From contig NZ_CP150481.1 of assembly GCF_047922965.1 (NCBI RefSeq), forward strand, positions 3,906,001 to 3,970,000: a DNA stretch of 64,000 bases, written 5' to 3'. The notes below the pieces were generated by a model that saw nothing but the letters and a program-made list of their open reading frames with translations, did no database searches and was not told the origin of the DNA. The position numbers were made by a program, and so were the translations under genes. This stretch comes from Neptunicella plasticusilytica. GTDB taxonomy: Bacteria; Pseudomonadota; Gammaproteobacteria; Enterobacterales; Alteromonadaceae. This document shows positions 27,591 to 36,321 of the stretch, one piece after another; within the stretch, counting starts at the first letter, position 1; every line of letters begins with the position of its first letter.

Positions 27591-28841
27591 ATGCGTGCAA
27601 ATCTGTTTCTATCCTTTTCTCCCGCCAATTCCCTGTTTCCCCAATTAGTCGGGTTACGGGTGATCTATGCATTGATCGCGCTTGTTAGTGGCTATCTAGC
27701 CGGTTTAACTGGCCTATACTGGCTTATCTGGGGCTTATACCTGCTACTGAATCCCACTACCTACAGCGCACGGCAACGCCTGGTAGCCTTGCCTGCGCTG
27801 GCATTATTGTTAATTATTGATGTATTGGCATTAAGCTACTTTATTTACGCCAACAACGGGGTGTTATCCGGCTGGGTATCAGCGCTATTATTACCGGCGG
27901 TAATAGGTTCGCTATCACTTTCTCGCCTGCTGGCGTGGATGACTACTGCGGTAGCGATGCTATGTTATGCGCTGCTGACTTTTATCTATTTGTTGCCCGC
28001 CCCCCAACCTCATTTGCACCTTCATTCGAATAATATGAATGAGCATATGCTCGGCATGTTGGTCACATTCTGGGTATCGGCCTTTTTGATCACCGCTTTT
28101 ATTACCGCTCAAGCAAGAATATTGCGTAAACAACATCAGCATATTGTCCAACAGCAACAACGCCAGCTAAGAGATGAACAGATTATGGCGGTTGCTACCC
28201 TGACAGCCAACGCCGCCCACCATATCGCCACACCGCTGGCTAGCGCACAAATGCTGGTCGAGGAATTGGATGAATTGCCCGTCGAACAACGACCCTATCA
28301 TCAGCAATTATTGGCGAAACAACTGCTGCGCTGCCAACAGGCGTTGGACAAGGTCATTCAGCAAGGTAAAAACTTTGACCCGCAGAAAAGTCAGACGCGC
28401 CAGGTTGGACAATGGCTAAACGAACTGTGTGATAACTGGTGGCTGACCCACAACGAAGTGAAGCTTGAGCGCCAGATTGATAACGCACTCGAGCACTGCA
28501 ATATCGAATACAAAGACAGCCTCAATTTAGCCATTGCCAATATACTGGATAATGCCGCCAGGGCCTGTATTGATAACCAGCAAGCTCGTATCAGCCTGAT
28601 AGCCGGATTAGATCAACAGCAATTATTGATAGAGATTATTGACAATGGTGATGGCATTGAAGATGAATTAATTGAGCAACTGGGTCGTTCATTTGTAATC
28701 GGACAGGGTTATGGCATCGGACTAGCGTTAGCCAATGCCAGTATTGAACAAGCCGGCGGCTCGGTCTTTATCCGTAATTTAAGCGATGGCGTTAGCACCC
28801 AAGTCAGAGTGCCATTGATCAAATCGGACAACACACAATGA
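27591..28841 (+). CDS. RegB/ActS/PrrB-like membrane histidine kinase
   Basis: Six hydrophobic segments (about residues 20-160) precede a dimerisation helix with the RegB-type H-box TANAAHHIATPLASAQML and an HATPase domain (NILDNAARA, DNGDGIED, GYGIGLALA). Cys248 in LLRCQQAL falls where RegB has its redox-active Cys. The quinone motif GGxxNPF of RegB is not kept (NNGVLSGW instead). Start uncertain: ATG at 27591 or TTG at 27555, neither with a good ribosome site. It overlaps its response regulator by four bases. Redox sensing is inferred from the family. Confidence 0.85.
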   Translation: MRANLFLSFSPANSLFPQLVGLRVIYALIALVSGYLAGLTGLYWLIWGLYLLLNPTTYSARQRLVALPALALLLIIDVLALSYFIYANNGVLSGWVSALLLPAVIGSLSLSRLLAWMTTAVAMLCYALLTFIYLLPAPQPHLHLHSNNMNEHMLGMLVTFWVSAFLITAFITAQARILRKQHQHIVQQQQRQLRDEQIMAVATLTANAAHHIATPLASAQMLVEELDELPVEQRPYHQQLLAKQLLRCQQALDKVIQQGKNFDPQKSQTRQVGQWLNELCDNWWLTHNEVKLERQIDNALEHCNIEYKDSLNLAIANILDNAARACIDNQQARISLIAGLDQQQLLIEIIDNGDGIEDELIEQLGRSFVIGQGYGIGLALANASIEQAGGSVFIRNLSDGVSTQVRVPLIKSDNTQ

Positions 28842-29341
28842 TCGCGGTAGTCGACGATGATGAAGTCTATGCCAGTGCTTTAGTGCGCAGACTGCAACGT
28901 CATAATTTGTCGGCCTGCTATTTTACCGCACCGCAGCAATTGCTATCCAACCAACAAACCTACAGCCATCTATTACTGGATTTGAATTTGGGGAATGATT
29001 CAATCCTGAGTTATCTGCAATCAATTCGGCAACATCATCCTGACGCCAAAATCTGGGTCGTGACCGGCTACGCCAGTATCGCCACCACAGTGAATGCCAT
29101 CAAAGCAGGCGCGGACGACTATCTGACCAAGCCGCTGGATTTTAATGCACTGCTGGCCCGGTTGGGCGAGCAACAGATAGATACTGCCGAACTGAGTCCA
29201 TTATCTTCCGCACAGCTGGAGTGGGAACACATCCAGCGAGTACTGCAGGAAAACAACGGCAATATTTCTGCCGCTGCCCGAGTGTTGAATATGCACCGCC
29301 GTACACTACAACGCAAACTACAGAAAAAACCGCTTTGGTGA
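28838..29341 (+). CDS. RegA/ActR/PrrA-like response regulator
   Basis: The receiver domain has the acidic pair VVDDDE, the phosphoacceptor in LLLDLNLG and the switch Lys in LTKPLDF. A short linker leads to a Fis-type helix-turn-helix ISAAARVLNMHRRTLQRKL, which is the near-invariant RegA DNA-binding end. The 167-residue length is close to the family. Coupled to the RegB-like kinase by a four-base overlap. In other proteobacteria this pair controls respiratory and redox genes; here cyoABCD is a plausible but untested target. Confidence 0.88.
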   Translation: MIAVVDDDEVYASALVRRLQRHNLSACYFTAPQQLLSNQQTYSHLLLDLNLGNDSILSYLQSIRQHHPDAKIWVVTGYASIATTVNAIKAGADDYLTKPLDFNALLARLGEQQIDTAELSPLSSAQLEWEHIQRVLQENNGNISAAARVLNMHRRTLQRKLQKKPLW

Positions 29342-29362
29342 TACATCCCGCCCCATTCAGGA

Positions 29363-30751
29363 CTAGTAGCGCAAGTCAATACTGACAACCAGACCTGGCT
29401 CAGCATCGCCAAGCGACATATTACCGCCATGCAAAGCGACTATCGCTTTGACAATAGACAATCCCAGCCCGAACCCGGCATCATGGCGGCTACTTTCGAT
29501 ACGATATAAACGTTGAAATACCTTATCCCGTAAGGCCTGTGGAATACCGGGTCCATTGTCGGAGATCCGGATTTCGCAGCCAGTCCCTGTACCCGTCAGG
29601 CGCAACTCAATCTGTCCCTGCTCAGGGGTATATTTAATAGCGTTGTCGACTAAATTAAAAATGGCACGAAACAGTAGATTAGGTTCCCCTTTAACAATAA
29701 AGGCCGAAGATAGCCTGACCGGTTTGTTCAGCCAGTTTAACTGCTGGTTCTTTTGCTCCGCCAACGGCGAAGCCAGCTCTATGACATCCTGACATAGTGT
29801 CACCAAATCCACTTGGATCATATTACTCGACTGGACGCCTTTCTCAATTCTTGCCAATTCGAGCATGGCATTAAAGGTCGCAATCACCTTGTTCAAGTCA
29901 TCCAGTAGCTGCTGTTTCCACAGCTCATCTTCACTGCCCGGAGCCGCGTCATTCAAACTTTGTTCGATAGCGATGTGAATACGTGACAAGGGAGTACGTA
30001 AATCATGGGCGATGTTATCCGTTACCTGAGCCACCGAATCTATCAGGTTATCAATCTCGTCCAGCATCTGATTAATTTGTCCTGCAATGGTATCGAACTC
30101 ATCATGCCGATGGCTAAGGGGTAATCGGGTTTTAAGATGCCCGTCTTTGACCTCTTCAATAAACCTGCCCATCTGATTTACCCTGTATAACACCCTACGG
30201 TTAAACAAAAAGCCGGTTATCAGGGTGACTAACAGAGTCAATAACAACGCCCACACGCTGGCCGTACGGAATTCAGTTTCACGCGCCTGATAATTATCAT
30301 CAAACATGCCAACAAGTATGCGTCCAAACCGGGTCTGCATCTGGCCACCCAGTGCCACCATGACGGATGTTTGTCCCAGATGATCGACTACCGCAACAGG
30401 AAAATGCGCCAATTCGGGAAAGCCGGGTAAATTATCCGGTATCGTAGCAAGATTACCGACAATTCGGTCGGGCGTATCCAGTGCCAAAACCACAGACGCA
30501 CTTTTATCCACCCGCTGCTGCAACGTTTTACTAAATGCTGTCGCGTCAATACCCTCGGTTCGGGCAAGGTCCAAAATACCTTGGGCGGTGATAACAACCT
30601 GGCGGTTGAGTTGCTGTTTCTGTTCACCAATAGTAAAACGATAAACCAATGCCAGTATGCCAATACAAATACATAATACGATCGCGGTAAAGGTCAGTGT
30701 AAAACGCCAAATGGAGGTTCTGAACGAGCGCCTAAGACGTTCTAACCACAT
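29363..30751 (-). CDS. Sensor histidine kinase with HAMP domain
   Basis: Two membrane segments (about 20-40 and 170-190) flank a periplasmic domain of some 130 residues. HAMP, then the H-box VTDNIAHDLRTPLSRIH, then HATPase motifs NLVDNAIKYTP, DNGPGIP and GFGLGLSIV follow in 462 residues. It overlaps the end of its response regulator by 20 bases. The class resembles QseC/PfeS-type kinases. Together with the upstream PepSY gene it suggests sensing at the envelope, perhaps of a metal or envelope damage, but the signal is unknown. Confidence 0.88.
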   Translation of the reverse strand: MWLERLRRSFRTSIWRFTLTFTAIVLCICIGILALVYRFTIGEQKQQLNRQVVITAQGILDLARTEGIDATAFSKTLQQRVDKSASVVLALDTPDRIVGNLATIPDNLPGFPELAHFPVAVVDHLGQTSVMVALGGQMQTRFGRILVGMFDDNYQARETEFRTASVWALLLTLLVTLITGFLFNRRVLYRVNQMGRFIEEVKDGHLKTRLPLSHRHDEFDTIAGQINQMLDEIDNLIDSVAQVTDNIAHDLRTPLSRIHIAIEQSLNDAAPGSEDELWKQQLLDDLNKVIATFNAMLELARIEKGVQSSNMIQVDLVTLCQDVIELASPLAEQKNQQLNWLNKPVRLSSAFIVKGEPNLLFRAIFNLVDNAIKYTPEQGQIELRLTGTGTGCEIRISDNGPGIPQALRDKVFQRLYRIESSRHDAGFGLGLSIVKAIVALHGGNMSLGDAEPGLVVSIDLRY

Positions 30752-31421
30752 ACCCGGCTCCCCGTACCGTAAAGATCAACTGCGTCTGCTCATTTTCTTC
30801 GAGCTTCTTGCGCAATTTGGCAATATGGACATCAATAACATTGGTCTTGGGATCAAAGTGATAATCCCATACCGTTTCAAATAACATTGTTCTGGAAATG
30901 ACTTGCCCCTGATGTTCCAGCAAATATCGCAACAATTGGAATTCTTTTGGCTGTAACTTGATCTCGCGACCTGCTCGCGTCACTTTATGGCCAACCAGAT
31001 CCATCTCCAGATCATCTATCGCTAGCCGGGTTACTGGCCCTTGAGCGGGATCCGAAAGTTGCTGCTGCCGATGAACCAGAATAGTGGCTCGAACATACAG
31101 CTCCTGAAAAGAAAATGGCTTGGTGAGATAATCGTCGCCCCCGGCCTTCAGTCCTTTGATTCGCTCGTCTACATGACCCAGCGCACTCAAGATTATAACC
31201 GCGGTACGGATGTTGGCAGCACGCAGCGCTGCAAGCAACGCCAACCCATCCATTTTGGGTAACATCCGATCCAGGATGATAATATCGTATTCTTCGCTGG
31301 TAGCCAGAAACAGGCCGTCAGGCCCGTTATCTGCGGTATCAACAACAGCACCACTTTCCTGGAAGCCTTTTTGGATATAACTTCGGGTTGTTGCGTCATC
31401 TTCTATTACAAGTAGTTTCAT
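30732..31421 (-). CDS. OmpR/PhoB-family response regulator
   Basis: Receiver domain MKLLVIEDDATTRSYI with phosphoacceptor DIIILDRMLPKMDG and DDYLTKPFSF; winged-helix output domain with QLLRYLLEHQGQVISRTML and IDVHIAKLRKKL. I start at the ATG at 31421, where the family motif begins; the frame runs open to 31490 but that overlaps the PepSY gene. About 229 residues. It lies 7 bases after the PepSY gene and overlaps the kinase. Confidence 0.92.
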   Translation of the reverse strand: MKLLVIEDDATTRSYIQKGFQESGAVVDTADNGPDGLFLATSEEYDIIILDRMLPKMDGLALLAALRAANIRTAVIILSALGHVDERIKGLKAGGDDYLTKPFSFQELYVRATILVHRQQQLSDPAQGPVTRLAIDDLEMDLVGHKVTRAGREIKLQPKEFQLLRYLLEHQGQVISRTMLFETVWDYHFDPKTNVIDVHIAKLRKKLEENEQTQLIFTVRGAGYVVRTS

Positions 31422-31428
31422 GCAGCGC

Positions 31429-31986
31429 TTATCGTTGGTATACAGGAATGACAGAACGGGTTTTGGCGTCAACCAGTATTTCCTGTTCACCTTGCGGGCC
31501 GTCGGTTTCTATCTCAAAATACACAACACCCTGTTTGTATTCCAGTTCGATATCCACCACAAGCGCACCTTCAGACGGGTCGACCAGTTCTATCGCTGTC
31601 AGCATCGAATACTGCAGTGCCTGTAATTTCTTTACTGCTGTCACGCTATCATCTTCAATAAACCAGGAATACAGGTTTTCCTGCTCTTCCTTGACGACCG
31701 TACCATTTTGCGCCGAGATCACGATCTTGCGTTTAACATCAGCATCCAGATCAATCAGTTTGATTTCATGGTAATAATCGTCGTCATCATCATCCAGTTC
31801 GTAGTCATAGATGACTCCGGGATAACGCTGTTGTACTTGCTGGATACTGCTGATAGCGTTTACGCCGGATTCATTCATCACTTTCCGTGCAATCGCCAGT
31901 TCTTTGTTATCCATACCAGCCCAGCTTAACTGACAGGTTAACAACACCGTCAACATTAATACGACACGTCTAGAACAATACTTCAT
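31429..31986 (-). CDS. Periplasmic PepSY-domain protein
   Basis: Signal peptide ending near LSWAG, then two PepSY-like units. The first contains YPGVIYDYELDDDDDDYYHEIKL with its acidic run and the second VDIELEYKQGVVYFEIE followed by ILVDAKTRSVIPV. The ATG at 31986 has AGAGGA seven bases upstream; a TTG two codons earlier is less likely. PepSY proteins in such operons usually modulate the partner kinase or inhibit a protease. It is the first gene of a PepSY/regulator/kinase unit that follows the phytate uptake genes on the same strand after 80 bases. Confidence 0.82.
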   Translation of the reverse strand: MKYCSRRVVLMLTVLLTCQLSWAGMDNKELAIARKVMNESGVNAISSIQQVQQRYPGVIYDYELDDDDDDYYHEIKLIDLDADVKRKIVISAQNGTVVKEEQENLYSWFIEDDSVTAVKKLQALQYSMLTAIELVDPSEGALVVDIELEYKQGVVYFEIETDGPQGEQEILVDAKTRSVIPVYQR

Positions 31987-32066
31987 TATCAATTCCTCTG
32001 GTTAGAATATGAAGCCAGTCTAATGTTGACCAGATAAAACCTTGATGTGCAAAACATTAATTTTTG

Positions 32067-32858
32067 TTAATCCCCGTTAACAATAGCCAGTAATTGCGAA
32101 TAAACTCCGGCTGTTGCGGCAATAACCGGACTGCCGTTAATGAGATAATTGTCCTGGCTGAGGCAATCGTATGCCTGTCCTCCGGCTTCCTGAACCAGCA
32201 GTATACCTGCGGCACAGTCCCAAATATTCATATGAGGTTCAAAATAACCGATTAAACGCCCCGCTGCCACATAAGCCAAGCTTAATGCACCGCTACCACT
32301 GCGGTGGAACATCCCTTGAGCCAGCATCAGGCGCTGCAAGGGTTCTAATGTTGCTGCAGGTGCCACCCGGTTTGAGTAACCGATACTGACAAGCCCTTCG
32401 GCCACAGTGTTGACGTCAGCAACCTTCATTTGGCGACCATTTAATGTGGCACCATCACCCGCTGTTGCGGCAAACATCTCATCTGCACATGGGTCATAAA
32501 TAACCCCCAGCACAACCTGGTCGTCAAGAATATAGGCGATGGAAATACACCAACTGCGTATACCGTTGATAAAGGGCTGGGTACCATCAATAGGATCAAC
32601 CACCCAGATTCCGGCATCAGCTTTAGCCACATAAGCATCGGCACTCTCCTCGCCAAAAAAATCGTCCTGTGGATATTGTCTGGCAATCGCCGCTCTAATC
32701 AGGTCCTCGGTATTCACATCAGCTTCGGTTGCCATGTCCTGAACACCCTTACTGACTACCGTCAAACTGCTTAAATCATTAAAATATCCGTGAGCCAGTT
32801 TGCCTGCCGCCCTGGCGGTATCGCAAGCAAATGCCAGTCTTTGTCTAATATCGTCCAT
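32067..32858 (-). CDS. Inositol-monophosphatase-family phosphatase
   Basis: All metal-binding signatures of the Mg-dependent, lithium-sensitive IMPase family are seen: FFGEES, VVDPIDGTQPFING and the late WDCAAGILLVQEAGG. At 263 residues without a signal peptide it is cytoplasmic. Homologues act on inositol phosphates, histidinol phosphate or PAP; the surrounding phytase, phosphate-ester transporter and iol genes favour inositol monophosphate, which would be turned into free myo-inositol for IolG. It is the last gene of the TonB-to-IMPase minus-strand run, 24 bases after the lipoprotein. Confidence 0.85.
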   Translation of the reverse strand: MDDIRQRLAFACDTARAAGKLAHGYFNDLSSLTVVSKGVQDMATEADVNTEDLIRAAIARQYPQDDFFGEESADAYVAKADAGIWVVDPIDGTQPFINGIRSWCISIAYILDDQVVLGVIYDPCADEMFAATAGDGATLNGRQMKVADVNTVAEGLVSIGYSNRVAPAATLEPLQRLMLAQGMFHRSGSGALSLAYVAAGRLIGYFEPHMNIWDCAAGILLVQEAGGQAYDCLSQDNYLINGSPVIAATAGVYSQLLAIVNGD

Positions 32859-32882
32859 ATTTTTACCTTGTTAAATTTGTCA

Positions 32883-33356
32883 TTACTGCATAAAAATGGG
32901 TCTGTCGCATTGGCGGTTGAGAACAAAATGCTTGGTCGCTGCCGGAGTGTTGATGATGGCTTCAACCTCCGCAATATCGGCAAAGTTATTCAACAATACC
33001 ACCGACGCCTGTTTCAATCTGTTGTCTGCGCCGCACTCAATACGATACTTGGCAATCCAACGCTGATTGTGTGTGCCAATGTCGGCAGGAAACGATTTGC
33101 ACTCGACGGCAGCGGACGCCTCAATAACTTGGCTGATATCAGTTAGCGCCTCGCGGGATGCGGCAATTTGTGGTATATCGAGTTGCGCCACCAGTTCACC
33201 CGATTCGCTATAGTCGATATTCACCTTTGTCACAATATCCTCATGCTGTGAGTGGATACTTCTGTGTCCGTCGCACCAGGGATTGTTTTGTTCACTGCCG
33301 CAAGCTGCCAACAACACAGTCAACATCAATATCAATAGCAATTTTGTGTTTCTCAT
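32883..33356 (-). CDS. Small lipoprotein of unknown function
   Basis: The N-terminus LLLILMLTVLLAACGS is a lipoprotein signal with lipobox LAAC. The rest, about 137 residues, has four further Cys residues that could form disulfides but no domain I recognise. I start at the ATG at 33356, as AGGG lies ten bases upstream, rather than at the GTG three codons earlier. It lies between the organophosphate transporter and the IMPase-family gene, so a role in inositol-phosphate handling is possible, but this is only context. Confidence 0.65.
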   Translation of the reverse strand: MRNTKLLLILMLTVLLAACGSEQNNPWCDGHRSIHSQHEDIVTKVNIDYSESGELVAQLDIPQIAASREALTDISQVIEASAAVECKSFPADIGTHNQRWIAKYRIECGADNRLKQASVVLLNNFADIAEVEAIINTPAATKHFVLNRQCDRPIFMQ

Positions 33357-33371
33357 GATCGCCACGCCCTA

Positions 33372-34808
33372 CTAGTCAGCTGCCCTGACTTTCCATAATG
33401 CGGAAGCCAGAACAATAGATAATACCGATGCCCCAATCCAGAAAATGATCGGTTTGTCATAGTTATAAAAATACACCTGAAACTGTTGTTCGGGTGAAGG
33501 AAACGAAAATACAATCTGACTGCTATAAATAAGCTTGCCACTGATATAGTCTTGCAAGCCGGCCCCCAGATAGCTAAAGATACCTATGAAGCCCATTGCC
33601 GCGCCCGCCACTTTTTTCGGTGCAATATCAATCGCAAACAGCCCCCCAAGCGATGCCAGGATGCCGCTTAGTCCAAAACCGTAGACTACCAGCGCCACAC
33701 CAAGTAACAGGGAATTTTGCGGCCCATAGAAAATCACCAGTAAGGGCAATAATTCCAGCAACCCGAAAATTAAATTTGCAGGTGGACGGCGAGCGTTAAA
33801 GAACTTGTCAGAGACCAGACCATACACCAGACAACCCAGAATTCCGGCTACTGTATTGAAAAAGATAAACAGGTTCGCATCGAACAAATCGAAGCCCCGG
33901 ATCTCTTGCAAATAGACGTTTCCCCAACTATTGATCGCATAACGGGTGATATACATACTGGAGCTGGCAATGGCCAATATCCAGATAGACGGAATAGTCA
34001 GTACTCTTAGCTGTGTTTTCCATACCGATTCTGATGCTGCTTCCGGTATGATCCGGCCATGATCTGACTTCCAGTCTGCCACGGAAGGCAATCCCATGGT
34101 TTTCGGCCGGTCCGGCAAGTAGCGCCATACCACATACGCAGCAAACACGCAGATAATTGCGGGTGTCCATAGCCCCCACTGCCAGTCAAGTCCCAAACCT
34201 TTGGGCGCAGCCGCAATTAACCAGGCAATCCCCAGATAAGTCAGGCCTTCACCAATCGAATGGGCAGTACTCCAGATCCCGTAATAGCGCCCCCGTTCGT
34301 GATTGGTATACCAATGCGCTAGTGATACCACACTGGATGGCGCACCAAATCCCTGAAACCAGCCATTCAATCCCCACAGCAATGCCGATATCCACGCCAA
34401 ACTGGAAAAACTCATCCCCAGATTAGCCATCGCCGATAAAAATAACCCCGCCGCGAAGAAACGTCCTACGTGTGCATGGTCGGCCAAAAAGCCGTTGGTA
34501 AACTTGCCCAGTGCATAGCCGTACAATAGTGTTGAACCAATAATACCCAACTCTTCAGGCGTAAAAACTCCCGCATCCATTAATGGTTTTTTGACAACAT
34601 TAAAAGCAAGGCGACACACATAGCCCAGCCCATAGCATACTGTAATGATGACAATGACGTTGCGGCGGTGGTGTTGAAACTGCTGATTGATATATGCCTG
34701 ATCAGAACTGACCGGCTGATCGTTGCGGGTAGCAAAATAACCGATTATTTTTCCGAATATCGATTCATGCACACAATAGGTCAAGAACCGTTGTATCGTA
34801 CCCATCAT
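33372..34808 (-). CDS. OPA-family MFS organophosphate:phosphate antiporter
   Basis: The 478-residue protein has 12 hydrophobic segments and the text of the GlpT/UhpT/PgtP family (YGLGYVCRLAFNVVKKPL, GSTLLYGYALGKFTNGFLAD, and SLAHWYTNHERGRYYGIWS). Known members exchange glycerol 3-phosphate, hexose 6-phosphate or phosphoglycerates for phosphate. In this operon, with a TonB receptor, a phosphoesterase and an IMPase-family enzyme, the cargo may be an inositol monophosphate, which would then be dephosphorylated inside. That cargo is inference. Confidence 0.85.
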   Translation of the reverse strand: MMGTIQRFLTYCVHESIFGKIIGYFATRNDQPVSSDQAYINQQFQHHRRNVIVIITVCYGLGYVCRLAFNVVKKPLMDAGVFTPEELGIIGSTLLYGYALGKFTNGFLADHAHVGRFFAAGLFLSAMANLGMSFSSLAWISALLWGLNGWFQGFGAPSSVVSLAHWYTNHERGRYYGIWSTAHSIGEGLTYLGIAWLIAAAPKGLGLDWQWGLWTPAIICVFAAYVVWRYLPDRPKTMGLPSVADWKSDHGRIIPEAASESVWKTQLRVLTIPSIWILAIASSSMYITRYAINSWGNVYLQEIRGFDLFDANLFIFFNTVAGILGCLVYGLVSDKFFNARRPPANLIFGLLELLPLLVIFYGPQNSLLLGVALVVYGFGLSGILASLGGLFAIDIAPKKVAGAAMGFIGIFSYLGAGLQDYISGKLIYSSQIVFSFPSPEQQFQVYFYNYDKPIIFWIGASVLSIVLASALWKVRAAD

Positions 34809-34896
34809 AAAACTACCTAATAATAGTAAGAAAACTCGGTGTGGAATAGCCGGACAAGCATGATGTTCGTGTTGCTGCCTGCCCGGTTATTCCGGA

Positions 34897-36243
34897 TTAA
34901 CGATCCGCTTTACCCAGTGTTGCAGTGCGGCGTTGATACTGGTACGTATATTCGAGATTAATTTCTCTGCTTCCACTGCTGGGAGTTGACAGCATTTGTA
35001 TGGTTGCCTGATCCCCGTTTAACTGAATATGAGAAAATCCCCAGATCATGCCTTTTACCCAAATCGCATTATCCTGTGGATAGGTTTTATCCTGATAAGC
35101 TTTGAACGCCGTATGCACCGGCCGCTGTTTGGCCGCCGCACCCGACAATACCTGTAACAACGGGTGTTTATTATCAGGCCCTAACACAGTTTCACAGCTG
35201 TCTTCATGTAACTCAAGCGTATGCTCGTGACCGGCGAAATAGATGTCGGCATATTTACATAAGGACGGCAAAATCAGTCTGCGCAACACCTTGGCCTGCT
35301 CAAATTTGCTACCACCACTGGCCCAGATAGGATGGTGAGCAACCACCAACTTCCACTCGGCAGTCGAGTTTTTGAGCTTGTCATCCAGCCAACTGACCAT
35401 TTGCTTCTCGCCAGCCGTCTGCGGCACCACCCAGGGACTCGGTTTGTCCACTTCGTCTGTTTTCATTTCACTACCGTCAGGATTGAGTTCCGCTTCCAGC
35501 ACGGTTTCGCCGCCCAGCATGACTTCTGTATCGATAACGAAAATTTCTACCTTGCCTTTGGCTGCTGGAGGCTTAACCGAATAAAAAATGCCGTCCATAT
35601 AAAAAGGTAGGTGGCTTTGCATAAACTCTACCTGTGCCATCGCTCCTTCGCGTGACGTATTCCAGTCATGATTACCTAACGCAGTATAAATACGATATTG
35701 CTCATTTCCCTTACCCATATCGCCAAAAGGTTGGCTAAACAAGTCATCGAAACGGGTCGAATCATCCTTGCCGTCCAACCCCATCGTCGCACCGTCAGGG
35801 TAGATATTATCACCCAGCATCACCGAGAATTGACAATCGTGACGATCGCAATACTTTTTCATGGCATCAGCCACAGGATATAAACCACTGGCATCAACCA
35901 TACTGCCCACGGCTTCCACATACTCACTGGGAGGTGGCACAAACTCAGCCGGATCTCGACCGTCTTTTATCCAGTCGGCACGCTCATAATCTATAAACGC
36001 CTGTTTGGTCGGTTTAAGCGGTGTGTACTGTTTTTCTTTTAAATACTGGGTGTTATAACCGCTGTCACCAAAGGCAATAAAACCCAGCTGCAGTTTTTGG
36101 TCCTGTGTTTTTGCCACATCAGCCTGATCTGCAGACGTAGCGGTCGGAAATTCACTGGAGCACCCCAGCAACAGTAATAGCGACAACAATACATTAGTAC
36201 GTGTTTTAAACCGCGTTTTTCCGTTCTTTGCCATGTTGCACAT
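34897..36243 (-). CDS. Metallophosphoesterase lipoprotein (purple acid phosphatase-like)
   Basis: Five calcineurin-like metal motifs appear in order: FIAFGDSGYN, MLGDNIYPDGA, ALGNHDW, VVAHHPIW and FAGHEHT. The spacing resembles purple acid phosphatase type 5. A lipoprotein signal (LLSLLLLLGCSS) places it on the outer or inner membrane facing the periplasm. I start at the ATG at 36243, which has GGAGAG upstream. Length about 448. Between the TonB receptor and the organophosphate carrier it probably removes phosphates from inositol phosphates in the periplasm; some plant purple acid phosphatases are phytases. Confidence 0.87.
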   Translation of the reverse strand: MCNMAKNGKTRFKTRTNVLLSLLLLLGCSSEFPTATSADQADVAKTQDQKLQLGFIAFGDSGYNTQYLKEKQYTPLKPTKQAFIDYERADWIKDGRDPAEFVPPPSEYVEAVGSMVDASGLYPVADAMKKYCDRHDCQFSVMLGDNIYPDGATMGLDGKDDSTRFDDLFSQPFGDMGKGNEQYRIYTALGNHDWNTSREGAMAQVEFMQSHLPFYMDGIFYSVKPPAAKGKVEIFVIDTEVMLGGETVLEAELNPDGSEMKTDEVDKPSPWVVPQTAGEKQMVSWLDDKLKNSTAEWKLVVAHHPIWASGGSKFEQAKVLRRLILPSLCKYADIYFAGHEHTLELHEDSCETVLGPDNKHPLLQVLSGAAAKQRPVHTAFKAYQDKTYPQDNAIWVKGMIWGFSHIQLNGDQATIQMLSTPSSGSREINLEYTYQYQRRTATLGKADR

Positions 36244-36279
36244 TATTAATTCTCTCCAAATTCCATCATTAAATAACTT

Positions 36280-36312
36280 AGGCCCCACATCGCTGCCAGG
36301 GCGCGGGGGCCT
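36280..36312 (-). other. Intercistronic stem-loop between the TonB receptor and phosphoesterase genes
   Basis: AGGCCCC (36280-36286) and GGGGCCT (36306-36312) form a 7-bp GC stem with a long loop and no T run. It may stabilise or partly end the upstream message, so that the abundant receptor is made in excess. Weakly supported. Confidence 0.35.
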
Positions 36313-36321
36313 GCATCCAGA

